64,000 bases of DNA. Origin: Flavobacterium johnsoniae. GTDB taxonomy: Bacteria; Bacteroidota; Bacteroidia; Flavobacteriales; Flavobacteriaceae. The notes beneath the pieces are model-generated. The model searched no databases. It was not told the DNA's origin and was given only the letters and a program-made list of their open reading frames with translations. Numbering within the stretch: the first letter of the stretch is position 1; each line of letters opens with the position of its first letter. Position numbers and translations under genes: made by a program. The stretch spans positions 1,302,001-1,366,000 of the forward strand of contig NZ_CP103794.1 of the NCBI RefSeq assembly GCF_030388325.1, read 5' to 3'. Positions 15,897 to 24,228 of this stretch are shown here, piece after piece.

Positions 15897-18507
15897 TTCT
15901 GTACTGATTGAATCCCAAAAATAAGCCAATTACAATCAATACACTAACAATATATGGGATATAATTTGCAGATTTTTCTTCTGTAGCAATCGAACCATAA
16001 TAAACAAAAGAACTCCAATAATAAGGAGATTTTTTAGCATTCGGAATCGATTTATCATTTAAATAATCTCGTTTTGCATTTGTATTGGCTTCAAAATAAG
16101 AAACATCATTTTTAATGTTTTTATAAAAATCGGACATAAAAACCGAAGTTGTAAAATCGTTCACTTTCCATAAAGAAAAAAGCAAATTCTGCGCTCCAGC
16201 AAACTGAAAACCTCTTGCAATACTCATCGCGCCTTCTGCTTTGTACAATTTTCCAATTCCAGTTTCGCAAGCGCTTAAAACCACTAAATCTGGATTAATA
16301 TGCAGATTGTACAATTCAGAATAGAAGATTTCATGATCATAAAATTTAATGCTCGCTGGAGTTTCAATATCGCCAGAAGAAGCATGCGTACTCAAATGTA
16401 AAATAGAAAAATGGGAAGCATTATTTTTAAAATTAGAAAAACTCGCTTGAGCATTTTCTAAATATTTGCCTTTAAAATTACTTTGAATTGATTCTAATTC
16501 TTTCTTCGAATAACGAAGCTCAAAAGCTGATTTTTCAAAAATAGGAAAAACGCCCAAAACCGTTTTCTCTGATTTTGAAACAGGTTTTGAATTCAAATAA
16601 ATATTTGCCGAAGTATTGTAAGCGATTTTAAAATCGTTCATTAAATAATTCATTTTGGCAAAATTTGTTGTCGAAGATTCTCGGGTGATTAAAGCTTCAA
16701 AAGGAAGGAAATTTAAAATGCCGTCGGGAACAATGATGAGGTTTTGATTAACATAATTAGTAGGTAATTTTAATAAATCATAAGCTTTTTTTCCAGAATT
16801 GACATAACCTGAAATATCATTATTAATGGCATTCGCATTGTTGAAATAGTCTATAAAGTGAATAATATTATAGATTTTTCCATCTCCAAAAGAAAGGCGA
16901 TTTAATGAAATACGATTATTTTGTAAAGTGAAATAATATTGATTCTCAAATCCCATAAAATAATAAACCATCATCGCTTTATCATTTTCGAGTTTCTTAA
17001 ATAATGCTTTCAAATCGCATTTTTCAGAAATATAATTTGGATTTTCAGATTGGATTTTTTTAAGTGAAATTACCAATTCATTTTGTTTTTTTATGAACTG
17101 ATTGATTTTCAAAATATCAGCAGAATCTCCTTTTTGCTGTTCTTTTAAAATGTTATTATTTAAATTTTGAAGTTCTTGTAAAAGCTGTTTTTCTTCTGCG
17201 GAAGCGTTTTTAATATTGGAACGATAACGTTGCAAAATTCCAGCTTTTGTACTTTCAGCCAATTGAAAAGCCTTTTCTAAATAAGCAGTTTTGCTTTCTT
17301 TTTTAAATAATCCATTATAAATCGAAATACATTTTTCGGTACGATTTCGAGATCGCAATTGCATTAAGATTTTAGAATTTTCATAAACCAAACCATTCAT
17401 CAATAAATCTTCGATGTAAAAAGAAAGCTCAAAAGCTGAAATTGCCTTTTTGGGCTGATTTATTCTTAAAGTTTCTCCGCACAAATCAAGCGCATCAACT
17501 AAAACAGTTTCTGCATACAATTGATTTTGTTTTGGAAGAATATCTTTCGAATTATAATTTGGAATCAATGTTTTAAAAACAACTGAAATTTGCTCTCTGC
17601 TTTCGTCATATTTTCTTTCGTCAAAAAGAAGTAAAGCCTTTTCGTAATATAATTTGGCTAACTTTCGAGGCTGCTGATTTGTAGTTTGTAAAAATAATTT
17701 TTCAGCTTTTTCCAGATAATAATTTGCGGTTTCAAAATTCTGTCTTTGACGGTTTAACGTTGCCAAATTTCGATATGAATTTGATAAAGTTTTCGACTGA
17801 TTTTTTTCGTTTTCAAGAAGTTTGATAGAAGATTCAAATGCTTTTGTAGCGCTTTGATGAATTTCTGGTCTCATTAAGTTTCCAGTTGAGCTCAATAAAT
17901 AATTATTCCCCAGATTATTCCATAAAATTCCCTTTTGCAAATTGGATAATTTTTCTGTTTTTAAAGTCTTTTCTAAAAGTTCAATTGCCAAAGAAATTTT
18001 TCCAGAACTCTGATATACATTAGATAAATTTAGAATTGCGGCAAACTTTTGGTTTTGTGCATCAGGATAATTTTTGGAAGTATTGACAATAAAAAAATAC
18101 TGTTTTATGGTATTTTCTGCGCTGTCATAGTCGCCTGAAACAGTATATAAATTACCAAGTGGTTTTAAGCAAAATTCAACAATATCATAATTTGAAAGCC
18201 TGTTTTTCTGATATATTTGCCAAGCTTTTTCATAACTCGAAATAGCATTTTGAGTTTGCCCAAACTGATTTTCGTAATAAGCCTTATTGCAATTTAAAAT
18301 AACAATCGCCAATAATTCTTCTTTTGTTTTTGGTTTTGCACTTTTCCAAAACACACTTTCAGTATTTCTTAAATTTTGTAACGCTTTCGCGGAAGGGCTT
18401 GCGGTAAAACTATCAACAGCATTATATATTTTATCCTCCTGACTTTGTCCAAAAACATTCAGACTCAGGAAAAGGAAAATAAAACCATATAAGTGATATA
18501 AGTTCAT
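15856..18507 (-). CDS. Secreted, membrane-anchored TPR-CHAT protease
   Basis: An 883-aa protein with a signal peptide (MNLYHLYGFIFLFLSLNVFG), many TPR-like repeats over roughly residues 30-420, a coiled linker, and a C-terminal CHAT caspase-like domain. The catalytic His is in SILHLSTHASSG (about 708) and the Cys in VVLSACETGIG (about 747). One transmembrane segment (about 850-868) is followed by a basic tail. Topology therefore puts TPR and CHAT outside the cytoplasm. The frame is open to 18597, but that extension is encoded by intergenic repeat DNA, so ATG 18507 is preferred. The retropepsin gene overlaps its 3' end; the PKD/barrel gene lies upstream. Confidence 0.9.
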   Translation of the reverse strand: MNLYHLYGFIFLFLSLNVFGQSQEDKIYNAVDSFTASPSAKALQNLRNTESVFWKSAKPKTKEELLAIVILNCNKAYYENQFGQTQNAISSYEKAWQIYQKNRLSNYDIVEFCLKPLGNLYTVSGDYDSAENTIKQYFFIVNTSKNYPDAQNQKFAAILNLSNVYQSSGKISLAIELLEKTLKTEKLSNLQKGILWNNLGNNYLLSSTGNLMRPEIHQSATKAFESSIKLLENEKNQSKTLSNSYRNLATLNRQRQNFETANYYLEKAEKLFLQTTNQQPRKLAKLYYEKALLLFDERKYDESREQISVVFKTLIPNYNSKDILPKQNQLYAETVLVDALDLCGETLRINQPKKAISAFELSFYIEDLLMNGLVYENSKILMQLRSRNRTEKCISIYNGLFKKESKTAYLEKAFQLAESTKAGILQRYRSNIKNASAEEKQLLQELQNLNNNILKEQQKGDSADILKINQFIKKQNELVISLKKIQSENPNYISEKCDLKALFKKLENDKAMMVYYFMGFENQYYFTLQNNRISLNRLSFGDGKIYNIIHFIDYFNNANAINNDISGYVNSGKKAYDLLKLPTNYVNQNLIIVPDGILNFLPFEALITRESSTTNFAKMNYLMNDFKIAYNTSANIYLNSKPVSKSEKTVLGVFPIFEKSAFELRYSKKELESIQSNFKGKYLENAQASFSNFKNNASHFSILHLSTHASSGDIETPASIKFYDHEIFYSELYNLHINPDLVVLSACETGIGKLYKAEGAMSIARGFQFAGAQNLLFSLWKVNDFTTSVFMSDFYKNIKNDVSYFEANTNAKRDYLNDKSIPNAKKSPYYWSSFVYYGSIATEEKSANYIPYIVSVLIVIGLFLGFNQYRNGKSSRDSQKREL

Positions 18508-18526
18508 ATTAAGCTGTTTTTTTATT

Positions 18527-18617
18527 TCACAGAGATTCACAAAGTTTTTTTCGCAAAGATTCGCAAAGTAAAAATAGCTTTGTGTATCTCTGTGCAACCT
18601 TTGTGCATCTTTGTGTT
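18527..18617. repeat. Intergenic repeat (TTTGTGCATCTTTGTG family)
   Basis: CACAGAGATTCACAAAG and TTCGCAAAGATTCGCAAAG pair with CTTTGTGTATCTCTGTG and CTTTGTGCATCTTTGTG. The element sits between the PKD/barrel gene and the CHAT gene and may tune read-through between them. Confidence 0.65.
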
Positions 18618-18624
18618 ATAATCC

Positions 18625-20577
18625 CTAAAACTTCCAAATTCCATAAACCTGAAAATAATTAAAATTCTGTTCAAAATTAATTACATAACGCGCGCCCAAA
18701 CTCGGACCAATTCTCGCAAAACCTGCTGTTAAATCAAATAAAAGACCCGTTTTTACATCTGTAAAACTGTTTTTTATTTTATCAGAACTTGTTGTCGAAC
18801 TAATCAAGAAGTTTTCTTTATCACCTTCGTATAAATCTATTTGAACACTTTGATTTTGCTCAGAAGAAACATTGATATTCGCCTGAATTCCCGCACCAAT
18901 TCCAATGTAATTGTTAATGTTATAACGAATTAAAACAGGCACTTCCCAATTGATGTTTTTATTTTCAATATTTGTTGTTGTACGCTGCAGTTGCCTCGTT
19001 CCGTTGGCATTTGTTGCAAATTGATCAACAACATTTGTTGCGCTATTATATTGATTTAAAGAATTTACCCATTCGACCTGCCAATAAAAACGATATGATT
19101 TAAAAGGCGAAAGCGTTGCACCCACAAAATAACTTGTCGATTTATCCAAATCAGTATAAAAATTATAGCCCGCTTTTGCGCCAATCGAAATTCCGGGCAT
19201 AAATCGGGTAGTGGCGTAATTGGTAATTATCGGTTCGTTTTTATCAAAAATGATTGCCGTTCGGCTTTTGGTTTTTACTTTATGAAAATCTTCTCCAAAC
19301 TTCATCGAGTATTTTACAAAACCTTTTGTAGAATCTTTTTCGTGAACATTTTTCTGTTCGCTTCCAGGCAGATAAATATTTTTGAAAGTAAAAATAATCT
19401 GTTTTTGTTTGATAATCGTATCAAGACAACTCACCGTTGCTTCTTCGCCTTTTGGACAAATTGGACATTCTGGATACATACTTTCTATCTGAAACGTTTT
19501 TTTGTCGAACATATCTGGAACATCGGTCTCTAAACGAATTTTTCTTGCTGGACCTTCACCATTATTTTGAAAACGAGTTTTAAAATTAACTCTTTTAAAA
19601 CGTACCAATCTATAATTCATAAAACGCCCGTTTGATCCCATTTTGTTCGGATCGTGAGACGTTACGATTTCCATTTCCAGATTTTTTACTTTATGGTTTT
19701 TATAACTTCTGTTGGGAACAAAAATACCGCGCATGGTAACCGTTGCGCTGGTATCTTTTATCATTTCTGGAGTGGTTTTGAAAGTGTAAAAAACATTACG
19801 AGTTTCTCCTGGATTAGCATCATCAAATTCTAAAACAGAAACATTGTGATAAGTTTTGTTGGCATCTAAAAGCGAAGCGTCAAGATCTTCTTCGGTTGTC
19901 GTATTTCGGTATTTTTTGGTTTTGAAATTCCCTTCGGCGGAAGCCAGAAAATTATTTGAATCATTCAAATCATCAACTGAAGCGACTAAGTTTTCTTTTA
20001 CTTCACGTTCGCCTGCATACGTTCTAAAATCACTTAATTCAAAGTTATTGTGTTTGAATTGCTTTTCATTATAAAATAAATAAAGCTTTCCGCTCGAGAC
20101 ATAATTTTCTAGATTTTGATAACTCACTACAACTACCATTTCTTGTTCTGGAATAGGATCACAGTTCTTAATAATCGCAAAACCATTCTGATCTGCAATC
20201 GAAGCAATGTCTTTATAATTGTTGTCTGTAATATCATTTACAGCCACTTTTTTAGGACGCGTTGCAGGTGGTTTTCCATTGTCGTAATTATTCGTTACGG
20301 CAAGTCTAGTGGTATAAGTTCCCTTGTTTTTGTAAACGTGTTTTGGTTCTGCTTCTTTGCTGTAATGCCCGTCGCCCAATTCCCATAAATAGGAATAACT
20401 TGGTTTTGGCGCACCCGCAATCGGAATCAAAGGCGGCGTTTCGGGTTTATAAGAAACCTGATTTCCGTTTTGAATAAAACTGATATTCGCTCTTCGGGTT
20501 ATGGTGTCTTTTACTTTGGTTTGTCCAATAGCGTAGATGCTGAATAAAATAAAGAAAATAGACAGTTGTGGTTTCAT
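18625..20577 (-). CDS. PKD-domain outer-membrane protein with C-terminal barrel-like region
   Basis: A 650-aa protein with a signal peptide (MKPQLSIFFILFSIYAIGQ). A PKD domain (SYLWELGDGHYSKEAEPKHV, then GTYTTRLAV) comes early, near residues 40-105. Middle domains follow, with a cysteine-bearing segment (ESMYPECPICPKGEE and VSCLDT). The C-terminus is a Gly/aromatic-rich beta region (MPGISIGAKAGYNFYTDLD and so on) ending in FQVYGIWKF, as in Bacteroidetes outer-membrane barrels. The frame is open to 20616; ATG 20577 is chosen because it gives a clean signal peptide. It precedes the CHAT protease gene on the same strand and could present a surface or periplasmic sensor to it. Confidence 0.82.
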   Translation of the reverse strand: MKPQLSIFFILFSIYAIGQTKVKDTITRRANISFIQNGNQVSYKPETPPLIPIAGAPKPSYSYLWELGDGHYSKEAEPKHVYKNKGTYTTRLAVTNNYDNGKPPATRPKKVAVNDITDNNYKDIASIADQNGFAIIKNCDPIPEQEMVVVVSYQNLENYVSSGKLYLFYNEKQFKHNNFELSDFRTYAGEREVKENLVASVDDLNDSNNFLASAEGNFKTKKYRNTTTEEDLDASLLDANKTYHNVSVLEFDDANPGETRNVFYTFKTTPEMIKDTSATVTMRGIFVPNRSYKNHKVKNLEMEIVTSHDPNKMGSNGRFMNYRLVRFKRVNFKTRFQNNGEGPARKIRLETDVPDMFDKKTFQIESMYPECPICPKGEEATVSCLDTIIKQKQIIFTFKNIYLPGSEQKNVHEKDSTKGFVKYSMKFGEDFHKVKTKSRTAIIFDKNEPIITNYATTRFMPGISIGAKAGYNFYTDLDKSTSYFVGATLSPFKSYRFYWQVEWVNSLNQYNSATNVVDQFATNANGTRQLQRTTTNIENKNINWEVPVLIRYNINNYIGIGAGIQANINVSSEQNQSVQIDLYEGDKENFLISSTTSSDKIKNSFTDVKTGLLFDLTAGFARIGPSLGARYVINFEQNFNYFQVYGIWKF

Positions 20578-20634
20578 AACGAGATAGTTTTGGGATTCTA
20601 AAATGATCAAAATCAATTTAAAACGTGATTAAAT

Positions 20635-20665
20635 GTAAAAAAAAGTGATGAGCAAATCATCACTT
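20635..20665 (-). terminator. Rho-independent terminator after lipoprotein gene 20690
   Basis: On the minus strand AAGTGATGA and TCATCACTT form a 9-bp hairpin followed by T8. It may separate or attenuate transcription into the PKD/CHAT genes. Confidence 0.75.
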
Positions 20666-20689
20666 CTTCTCAAAAAAAGCATTTGTAAG

Positions 20690-21661
20690 TTACTGAATGG
20701 CATTAATTGCAGCAACCAATTGAGCTTCTGTACCGACTGTTGTTTCGGCTAGTGCAAAGGTATAAACAGCATTTGCAGTTGTAGTTACTCCTTTTATTGC
20801 ATAACGCCAGTTCCCGTTGTCTTCAGTTGCGAAAATAATGTGACAAGCAAGTCCAACTGGAATTTGACCGTAGTGTTCGCTAAATAATCCTTCGGCAGTA
20901 TAAGTGTCTAATTTAGCCAAAGCATTATTTCCTTCGCCATCATAAGAAAGATAAACAGCACTATTTGTGTTATCGTAACCTTCAGGAACATCAACTAAAA
21001 TCGTTGTTTTTGGTCTCGGATCGCTGTAAAAACGGTCTACGTTTGTCCAACCAAAATTTCCAAAAGTTACATAATAGTTGTTTCCTTCACCTTGTACACC
21101 GCCTTTTCCGTCTGCGCCTCTCGCATCTTTCCACGCCAATTCGCCATCTTCATCAATAACTCCAGTCCATAAAGTCATTAAGTTATCAAAACCATTTGTT
21201 AGAGCAGTTGGAACAATCATGTTCATACTGCATGAGGTTTGCAATTCGACTCCCCCCTGAGTTGCTTTGATGAAGAATTCACCACCAGAAATTAAAAGGT
21301 TTTTCTTTCCGTCAGGCATAATTCCCATTGTTGGTTTGTTGGTAACCAACATATTTCCTTTGTCAAAAAGTTCTACAAATTCAATATCAACTTGACCTGT
21401 TACTGCATTTCCGTTTTTTGTTAAACAGTCTCCGTTAATGTAAAGCTTTACACCCTTTGCTGACGTTAGGGTGACAACACCGTTTCCGGCCGTCATAGTA
21501 AAATTTTGAGTATTTCTTTTCAAACCTTTTTCACTAATGCTTTTAAAAGCAGCTGCCGTTGGAGGAGAAAGTTTAATATCGTCGCCATCTGTATTATCGC
21601 AGCTTGCGAAAGTTGTCATTGCTAGTATTAAAAGTCCGATTTTTTTAAAATTTGTTTTCAT
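20690..21661 (-). CDS. Lipoprotein of the sigma/CHAT locus, function unknown
   Basis: A 323-aa lipoprotein: MKTNFKKIGLLILAMTTFASC with Cys21 in the lipobox, then an acidic DNTDGDD tether. The mature part is beta-rich (VVTLTSAKGVKLYINGDCL, GQVDIEFVELFDKGNML, ISGGEFFIKATQGGVEL) with no domain name I can assign. Two copies of a GAAAACAGGGGTAA-N14-AATTGAT box lie upstream on its strand. It sits between the small membrane protein at 21855 and the PKD/barrel gene, downstream of the divergent sigma factor, and is a good candidate for an envelope sensor or effector of that regulon. Confidence 0.75.
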   Translation of the reverse strand: MKTNFKKIGLLILAMTTFASCDNTDGDDIKLSPPTAAAFKSISEKGLKRNTQNFTMTAGNGVVTLTSAKGVKLYINGDCLTKNGNAVTGQVDIEFVELFDKGNMLVTNKPTMGIMPDGKKNLLISGGEFFIKATQGGVELQTSCSMNMIVPTALTNGFDNLMTLWTGVIDEDGELAWKDARGADGKGGVQGEGNNYYVTFGNFGWTNVDRFYSDPRPKTTILVDVPEGYDNTNSAVYLSYDGEGNNALAKLDTYTAEGLFSEHYGQIPVGLACHIIFATEDNGNWRYAIKGVTTTANAVYTFALAETTVGTEAQLVAAINAIQ

Positions 21662-21737
21662 AATTTCTAGTTTTTATAAATCTGGCTTGATTGTTTTCAA
21701 GTAGTTTTTCAGATTTGGTTATTAATTATAGGATTAA

Positions 21738-21772
21738 ATCAATTTGGGGTTTATTTTGTTACCCCTGTTTTC
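21738..21772 (-). promoter_or_regulatory. Bipartite promoter-like box, copy 1
   Basis: On the minus strand GAAAACAGGGGTAA (21772-21759) is followed after 14 bases by AATTGAT (21744-21738), about 75-110 bases upstream of the lipoprotein ATG. The geometry is identical to copy 2 and close to copy 3. Probably a -35/-10 type promoter for the nearby sigma factor (inference). Confidence 0.5.
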
Positions 21773-21806
21773 AAAAAATAATTTTTAAAGGCTTTTATAT
21801 CGTTAT

Positions 21807-21841
21807 ATCAATTGTGTTAAAAATTTTTTACCCCTGTTTTC
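21807..21841 (-). promoter_or_regulatory. Bipartite promoter-like box, copy 2
   Basis: On the minus strand the same 14-base word GAAAACAGGGGTAA (21841-21828) is followed after 14 bases by AATTGAT (21813-21807). It starts 14 bases after the stop codon of the 21855 gene and points at the lipoprotein gene. Confidence 0.5.
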
Positions 21842-21854
21842 TGATTTTTTTTAT

Positions 21855-22154
21855 TTAAGCTGAAAGACATTTATCTTCAAACAGATTTCCATCTTCGTCA
21901 ACGGCGACTAAAATGTCTTTTTTGCGAGAGAAATTTAAAATCAGATAAATCCAAAAGAAAATCCAAAAACCTAAAGTCATTAAAGTGATGAATAAATGGA
22001 GCGCGTGATTTATTTCTTTTTTTTCTTTAGATAAAACCACATAAGGCAGTTTCTCATTATGCTCTGTAATCGTAAAACCATTTCGTGTTTTGGCTGCGAT
22101 TATTTCGTAAAATCTATCTAGATTTTTTTCGTTTGTTAAGGAGTAACTTTTCAT
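21855..22154 (-). CDS. Small membrane protein adjacent to sigma factor
   Basis: A 99-aa protein with a soluble N-terminal part (residues 1-48), one long hydrophobic segment or hairpin (HALHLFITLMTLGFWIFFWI, about 50-73) and a short acidic tail (VAVDEDGNLFEDKCLSA). No family recognised. Its start is 130 bases from the divergent sigma-factor start, with the third copy of the promoter-like box between them on its strand. Confidence 0.7.
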   Translation of the reverse strand: MKSYSLTNEKNLDRFYEIIAAKTRNGFTITEHNEKLPYVVLSKEKKEINHALHLFITLMTLGFWIFFWIYLILNFSRKKDILVAVDEDGNLFEDKCLSA

Positions 22155-22200
22155 TTCTTTTAATTTTTTAAGAGTTTTTAAAAGACTTTTATTTTGATAG

Positions 22201-22231
22201 ATACAATTGAATGCAATATTGTTACCTCTTG
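22201..22231 (-). promoter_or_regulatory. Bipartite promoter-like box, copy 3
   Basis: On the minus strand CAAGAGGTAAC (22231-22221) is followed by AATTGTAT (22208-22201), with 13 bases between GGTAA and AATTG. It lies 47-77 bases upstream of the small membrane protein ATG, in the intergenic region shared with the sigma-factor gene. It is a degenerate match to copies 1 and 2. Confidence 0.4.
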
Positions 22232-22284
22232 TTTTTGAAATTTTTTGAGATACTTTTTTTAAATTAGCTGTAAAATGTCTTTTT

Positions 22285-22869
22285 ATGAGTCAAAATAAAA
22301 TTCATCCTGATCAGAAATATATCGACGGACTTGCCGCAAACGATTCGGTTGTTATAGAGATGATATACAAGAAGTTTGCTCCAAAAGCAGTTCAGTTTAT
22401 AACCAATAATTCGGGCGATAAAGATCAAGCGCAAGATGTCATTCAAGAAGTCTTAATCTTGCTTTTTAATCAGGCGAAAGCCAATAAACTGCAATTAACT
22501 TGTCCGTTTGATGCTTACTTTTTTCTTCTTTGCAAAAGACGCTGGCTAAACGAATTAAAAAAATCATCCAACAAAGGGGTAACAATTTATGAGAATGTAG
22601 TATCTATCAATGAATCTGCTCACGAACTGATCGGACAAGCGGAAGAATTTGATGAAAAACAGAAACTTTTTGATACCATGTTTCAAAAACTGGGAGAAAA
22701 ATGTCAAGAAGTTTTAAAACTCAGTTTTACGTTAAAATCGATGGAAGAAGTGGCCGAAAAACTTAATGTAACTTATGGTTATGTTAGAAAAAAGAAATCA
22801 TTGTGCGTAGGACAGCTGACGGAGTGGATTCAGGAAGCGAAAAATTTTAACTCTTTAAAAAACAATTAG
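22285..22869 (+). CDS. RNA polymerase sigma factor, ECF-like sigma-70 family
   Basis: A 194-aa two-domain sigma factor. The sigma-2 region is KFAPKAVQFITNNSGDKDQA followed by QDVIQEVLILLFNQ. The sigma-4 region has KCQEVLKLSFTLKSMEEVAE followed by LNVTYGYVRKKKS, the helix-turn-helix. Its stop is two bases from the start of the membrane-bound TPR protein, the usual sigma/anti-sigma arrangement. It diverges from the membrane protein, lipoprotein, PKD and CHAT genes, which are plausible targets. Confidence 0.88.
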   Translation: MSQNKIHPDQKYIDGLAANDSVVIEMIYKKFAPKAVQFITNNSGDKDQAQDVIQEVLILLFNQAKANKLQLTCPFDAYFFLLCKRRWLNELKKSSNKGVTIYENVVSINESAHELIGQAEEFDEKQKLFDTMFQKLGEKCQEVLKLSFTLKSMEEVAEKLNVTYGYVRKKKSLCVGQLTEWIQEAKNFNSLKNN

Positions 22870-22871
22870 TC

Positions 22872-23597
22872 ATGAACGAAGAACGCTATATATTATTTGA
22901 CCAGTATCTTCAAGGCGAACTGACCGTTGATGAAAAAAACAATTTTGAGAAACAATTGGCTGAAGATGCAGAATTTGCCTCAGCATTTGAAAGTTTCAAA
23001 GAAATGCATTTTCAATTGGAAAATAAATTCGGACAAGAAGCAGAACGCGAAATTTTTACCGAAAATCTTACTCGAATTTCAGACAAATATTTCCATAAAA
23101 AGAAAACCAAAGTCGTTTCGCTTAAGCCGTGGTATTTTGCAGCGGCGGCTTCTGTCGCCATAATGTTCGGATTGTTTTTCTTCGATTATAATCATTATCC
23201 AAATTTTGAAGATTATAATCATCCAGAAAGCGCTTATTTTACTGAAAGAGGCGTTTCTGAAGAAACTTTGAAAAAAGCCGAAGATAATTTTAATGGAAAA
23301 AGATATGAAAAGGCAATTCCGCTTTTTGAAAGTATTTTAAAGGAAAACAATTCACCAGAAATTCAGTATTTCTATGGCATTTCATTATTGCAAGTTGGAA
23401 AATATGTAAAAGCAGAAGACATTTTTAAAGAACTAGAAACTGGAAATTCTGTCTACAAAGAAAAGGCAAAATGGAACTTGGCTTTATCAAAATTGAAACA
23501 AGGAAAATACGCAGAATGTAAAGAAGTTTTGCAGACTATTTCTCAAGATTATGAAGATTATGATGAAGTAGAACGCCTTTTAGAAGAACTAGAATGA
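22872..23597 (+). CDS. Membrane-bound TPR protein, probable anti-sigma factor
   Basis: A 241-aa protein. The N-terminal cytoplasmic part (RYILFDQYLQGELTVDEKNN, then FEKQLAEDAEF) resembles the start of Bacteroidetes anti-sigma proteins. There is one transmembrane segment (about 87-104, WYFAAAASVAIMFGLFFF). The C-terminal periplasmic region has two or three TPR-like repeats (KKAEDNFNGKRYEKAIPLFE, FYGISLLQVGKYVKAEDIFK, WNLALSKLKQGKYAECKEVL). It is coupled to the sigma factor with a two-base gap. The inferred role is to hold the sigma factor at the membrane and release it on an envelope signal sensed by the TPR domain. Confidence 0.8.
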   Translation: MNEERYILFDQYLQGELTVDEKNNFEKQLAEDAEFASAFESFKEMHFQLENKFGQEAEREIFTENLTRISDKYFHKKKTKVVSLKPWYFAAAASVAIMFGLFFFDYNHYPNFEDYNHPESAYFTERGVSEETLKKAEDNFNGKRYEKAIPLFESILKENNSPEIQYFYGISLLQVGKYVKAEDIFKELETGNSVYKEKAKWNLALSKLKQGKYAECKEVLQTISQDYEDYDEVERLLEELE

Positions 23598-23726
23598 TTT
23601 AATATTTTAAAAAAATTTTATCCCATTGTGGAAAACCTCAATCGAATTTGGAATTTTAGTTCTAAATTCGATTTTCTTTTTAAAAGAATTGTCCCAAAAC
23701 AATTGAAACTTAACCGAAATAAACTG

Positions 23727-23915
23727 ATGCAAAAAATTATTTTATTAATTCTCATTTTGATGTCTCAAGTGATTTTTAGTGCAGCTAAAAATACCGAAAT
23801 CCAAAGAATTGGCATCATTCCTGATATAGAAATAAAGCCAACAATCAAAGGAATTCAAGAAGGCAAAGACGAAGTTTTAGATCGCGCTTTGTTGTTTATT
23901 GAAACTGGAAAATAA
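23727..23915 (+). pseudogene. Remnant of an S41 peptidase (signal peptide fused to C-terminal tail)
   Basis: This 62-codon frame has a signal peptide (MQKIILLILILMSQVIFS) joined directly to a tail, IQRIGIIPDIEIKPTIKGIQ then EGKDEVLDRALLF. The tail is nearly identical to the last 40 residues of the intact S41 peptidase encoded at 49662-51317 (TQRIGIVPDIEVKPTILGIQ and so on). Around 490 residues, including the catalytic core, are missing in frame. The reading frame is still intact and could be expressed as a small secreted peptide, but no catalytic residues remain. A longer frame from 23628 exists and is less likely. Confidence 0.75.
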
Positions 23916-23937
23916 TTTATTAATTCAAATTTATCAT

Positions 23938-24032
23938 CTCAAGGAACGAAGGATCACACTAGTTAATTCGCGGAAAAAATGGGGGTTTTCTTTGTGAAGC
24001 TTCTAGTGAGGTTCTTCGTTCCTTAGGCTGAT
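23938..24032. repeat. Long inverted repeat (AAGGAACGAAG family)
   Basis: AAGGAACGAAG with CACTAG at the left pairs with CTAGTG and CTTCGTTCCTT at the right, with a five-base mismatch in each arm. Related to the 27251-27362 element. No gene inside. Confidence 0.7.
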
Positions 24033-24044
24033 AAAAAATACAGC

Positions 24045-24090
24045 AACCTTTGTCAAAGTTTCAAACTTTGACAAAGGTTTTTTCTTTTTT
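24045..24090 (+). terminator. Perfect hairpin, AACCTTTGTCAAAGTTT family, with T-rich tail
   Basis: Seventeen-base perfect arms (24045-24061 and 24063-24079) around one base, followed by TTTTCTTTTTT. A related hairpin (CTTTGTCAAAG / CTTTGACAAAG) follows the intact S41 gene at 51326, so both S41 loci end in the same hairpin family. Confidence 0.7.
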
Positions 24091-24107
24091 AGAGATCAAA
24101 CTAAAAA

Positions 24108-24170
24108 GAAAAATCTGTTTTATCAGCGTTTTCACGAAGAGAATCCGTGTCATCCGCGTCCCGTAATCTC
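24108..24170. repeat. Word-like intergenic repeat (TCCGTGTCATCCGCGTCCC)
   Basis: ATCAGCGTTTTCACGAAGAG and AATCCGTGTCATCCGCGTCC resemble a repeat family common between genes of Bacteroidetes. The 23916-24228 gap otherwise holds only the two elements above and the tatD promoter. Confidence 0.4.
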
Positions 24171-24177
24171 TACAAAA

Positions 24178-24208
24178 TTGGTATTCTTTTAATATTGTCG
24201 TAATTTTG
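24178..24208 (+). promoter_or_regulatory. Promoter of the tatD-like gene
   Basis: TTG (24178-24180), a 20-base spacer, TAATTTTG (24201-24208): a full match to the Bacteroidetes consensus. Expected transcription start is about 24214, leaving a leader of only some 15 bases before the TTG start codon. Confidence 0.7.
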
Positions 24209-24228
24209 ACAGCTTTAAAATTATATCA

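Noticed and set aside
18507..18597. Longer N-terminus for the CHAT protein
   Set aside because: The extra 30 codons are intergenic repeat DNA and would bury the signal peptide.
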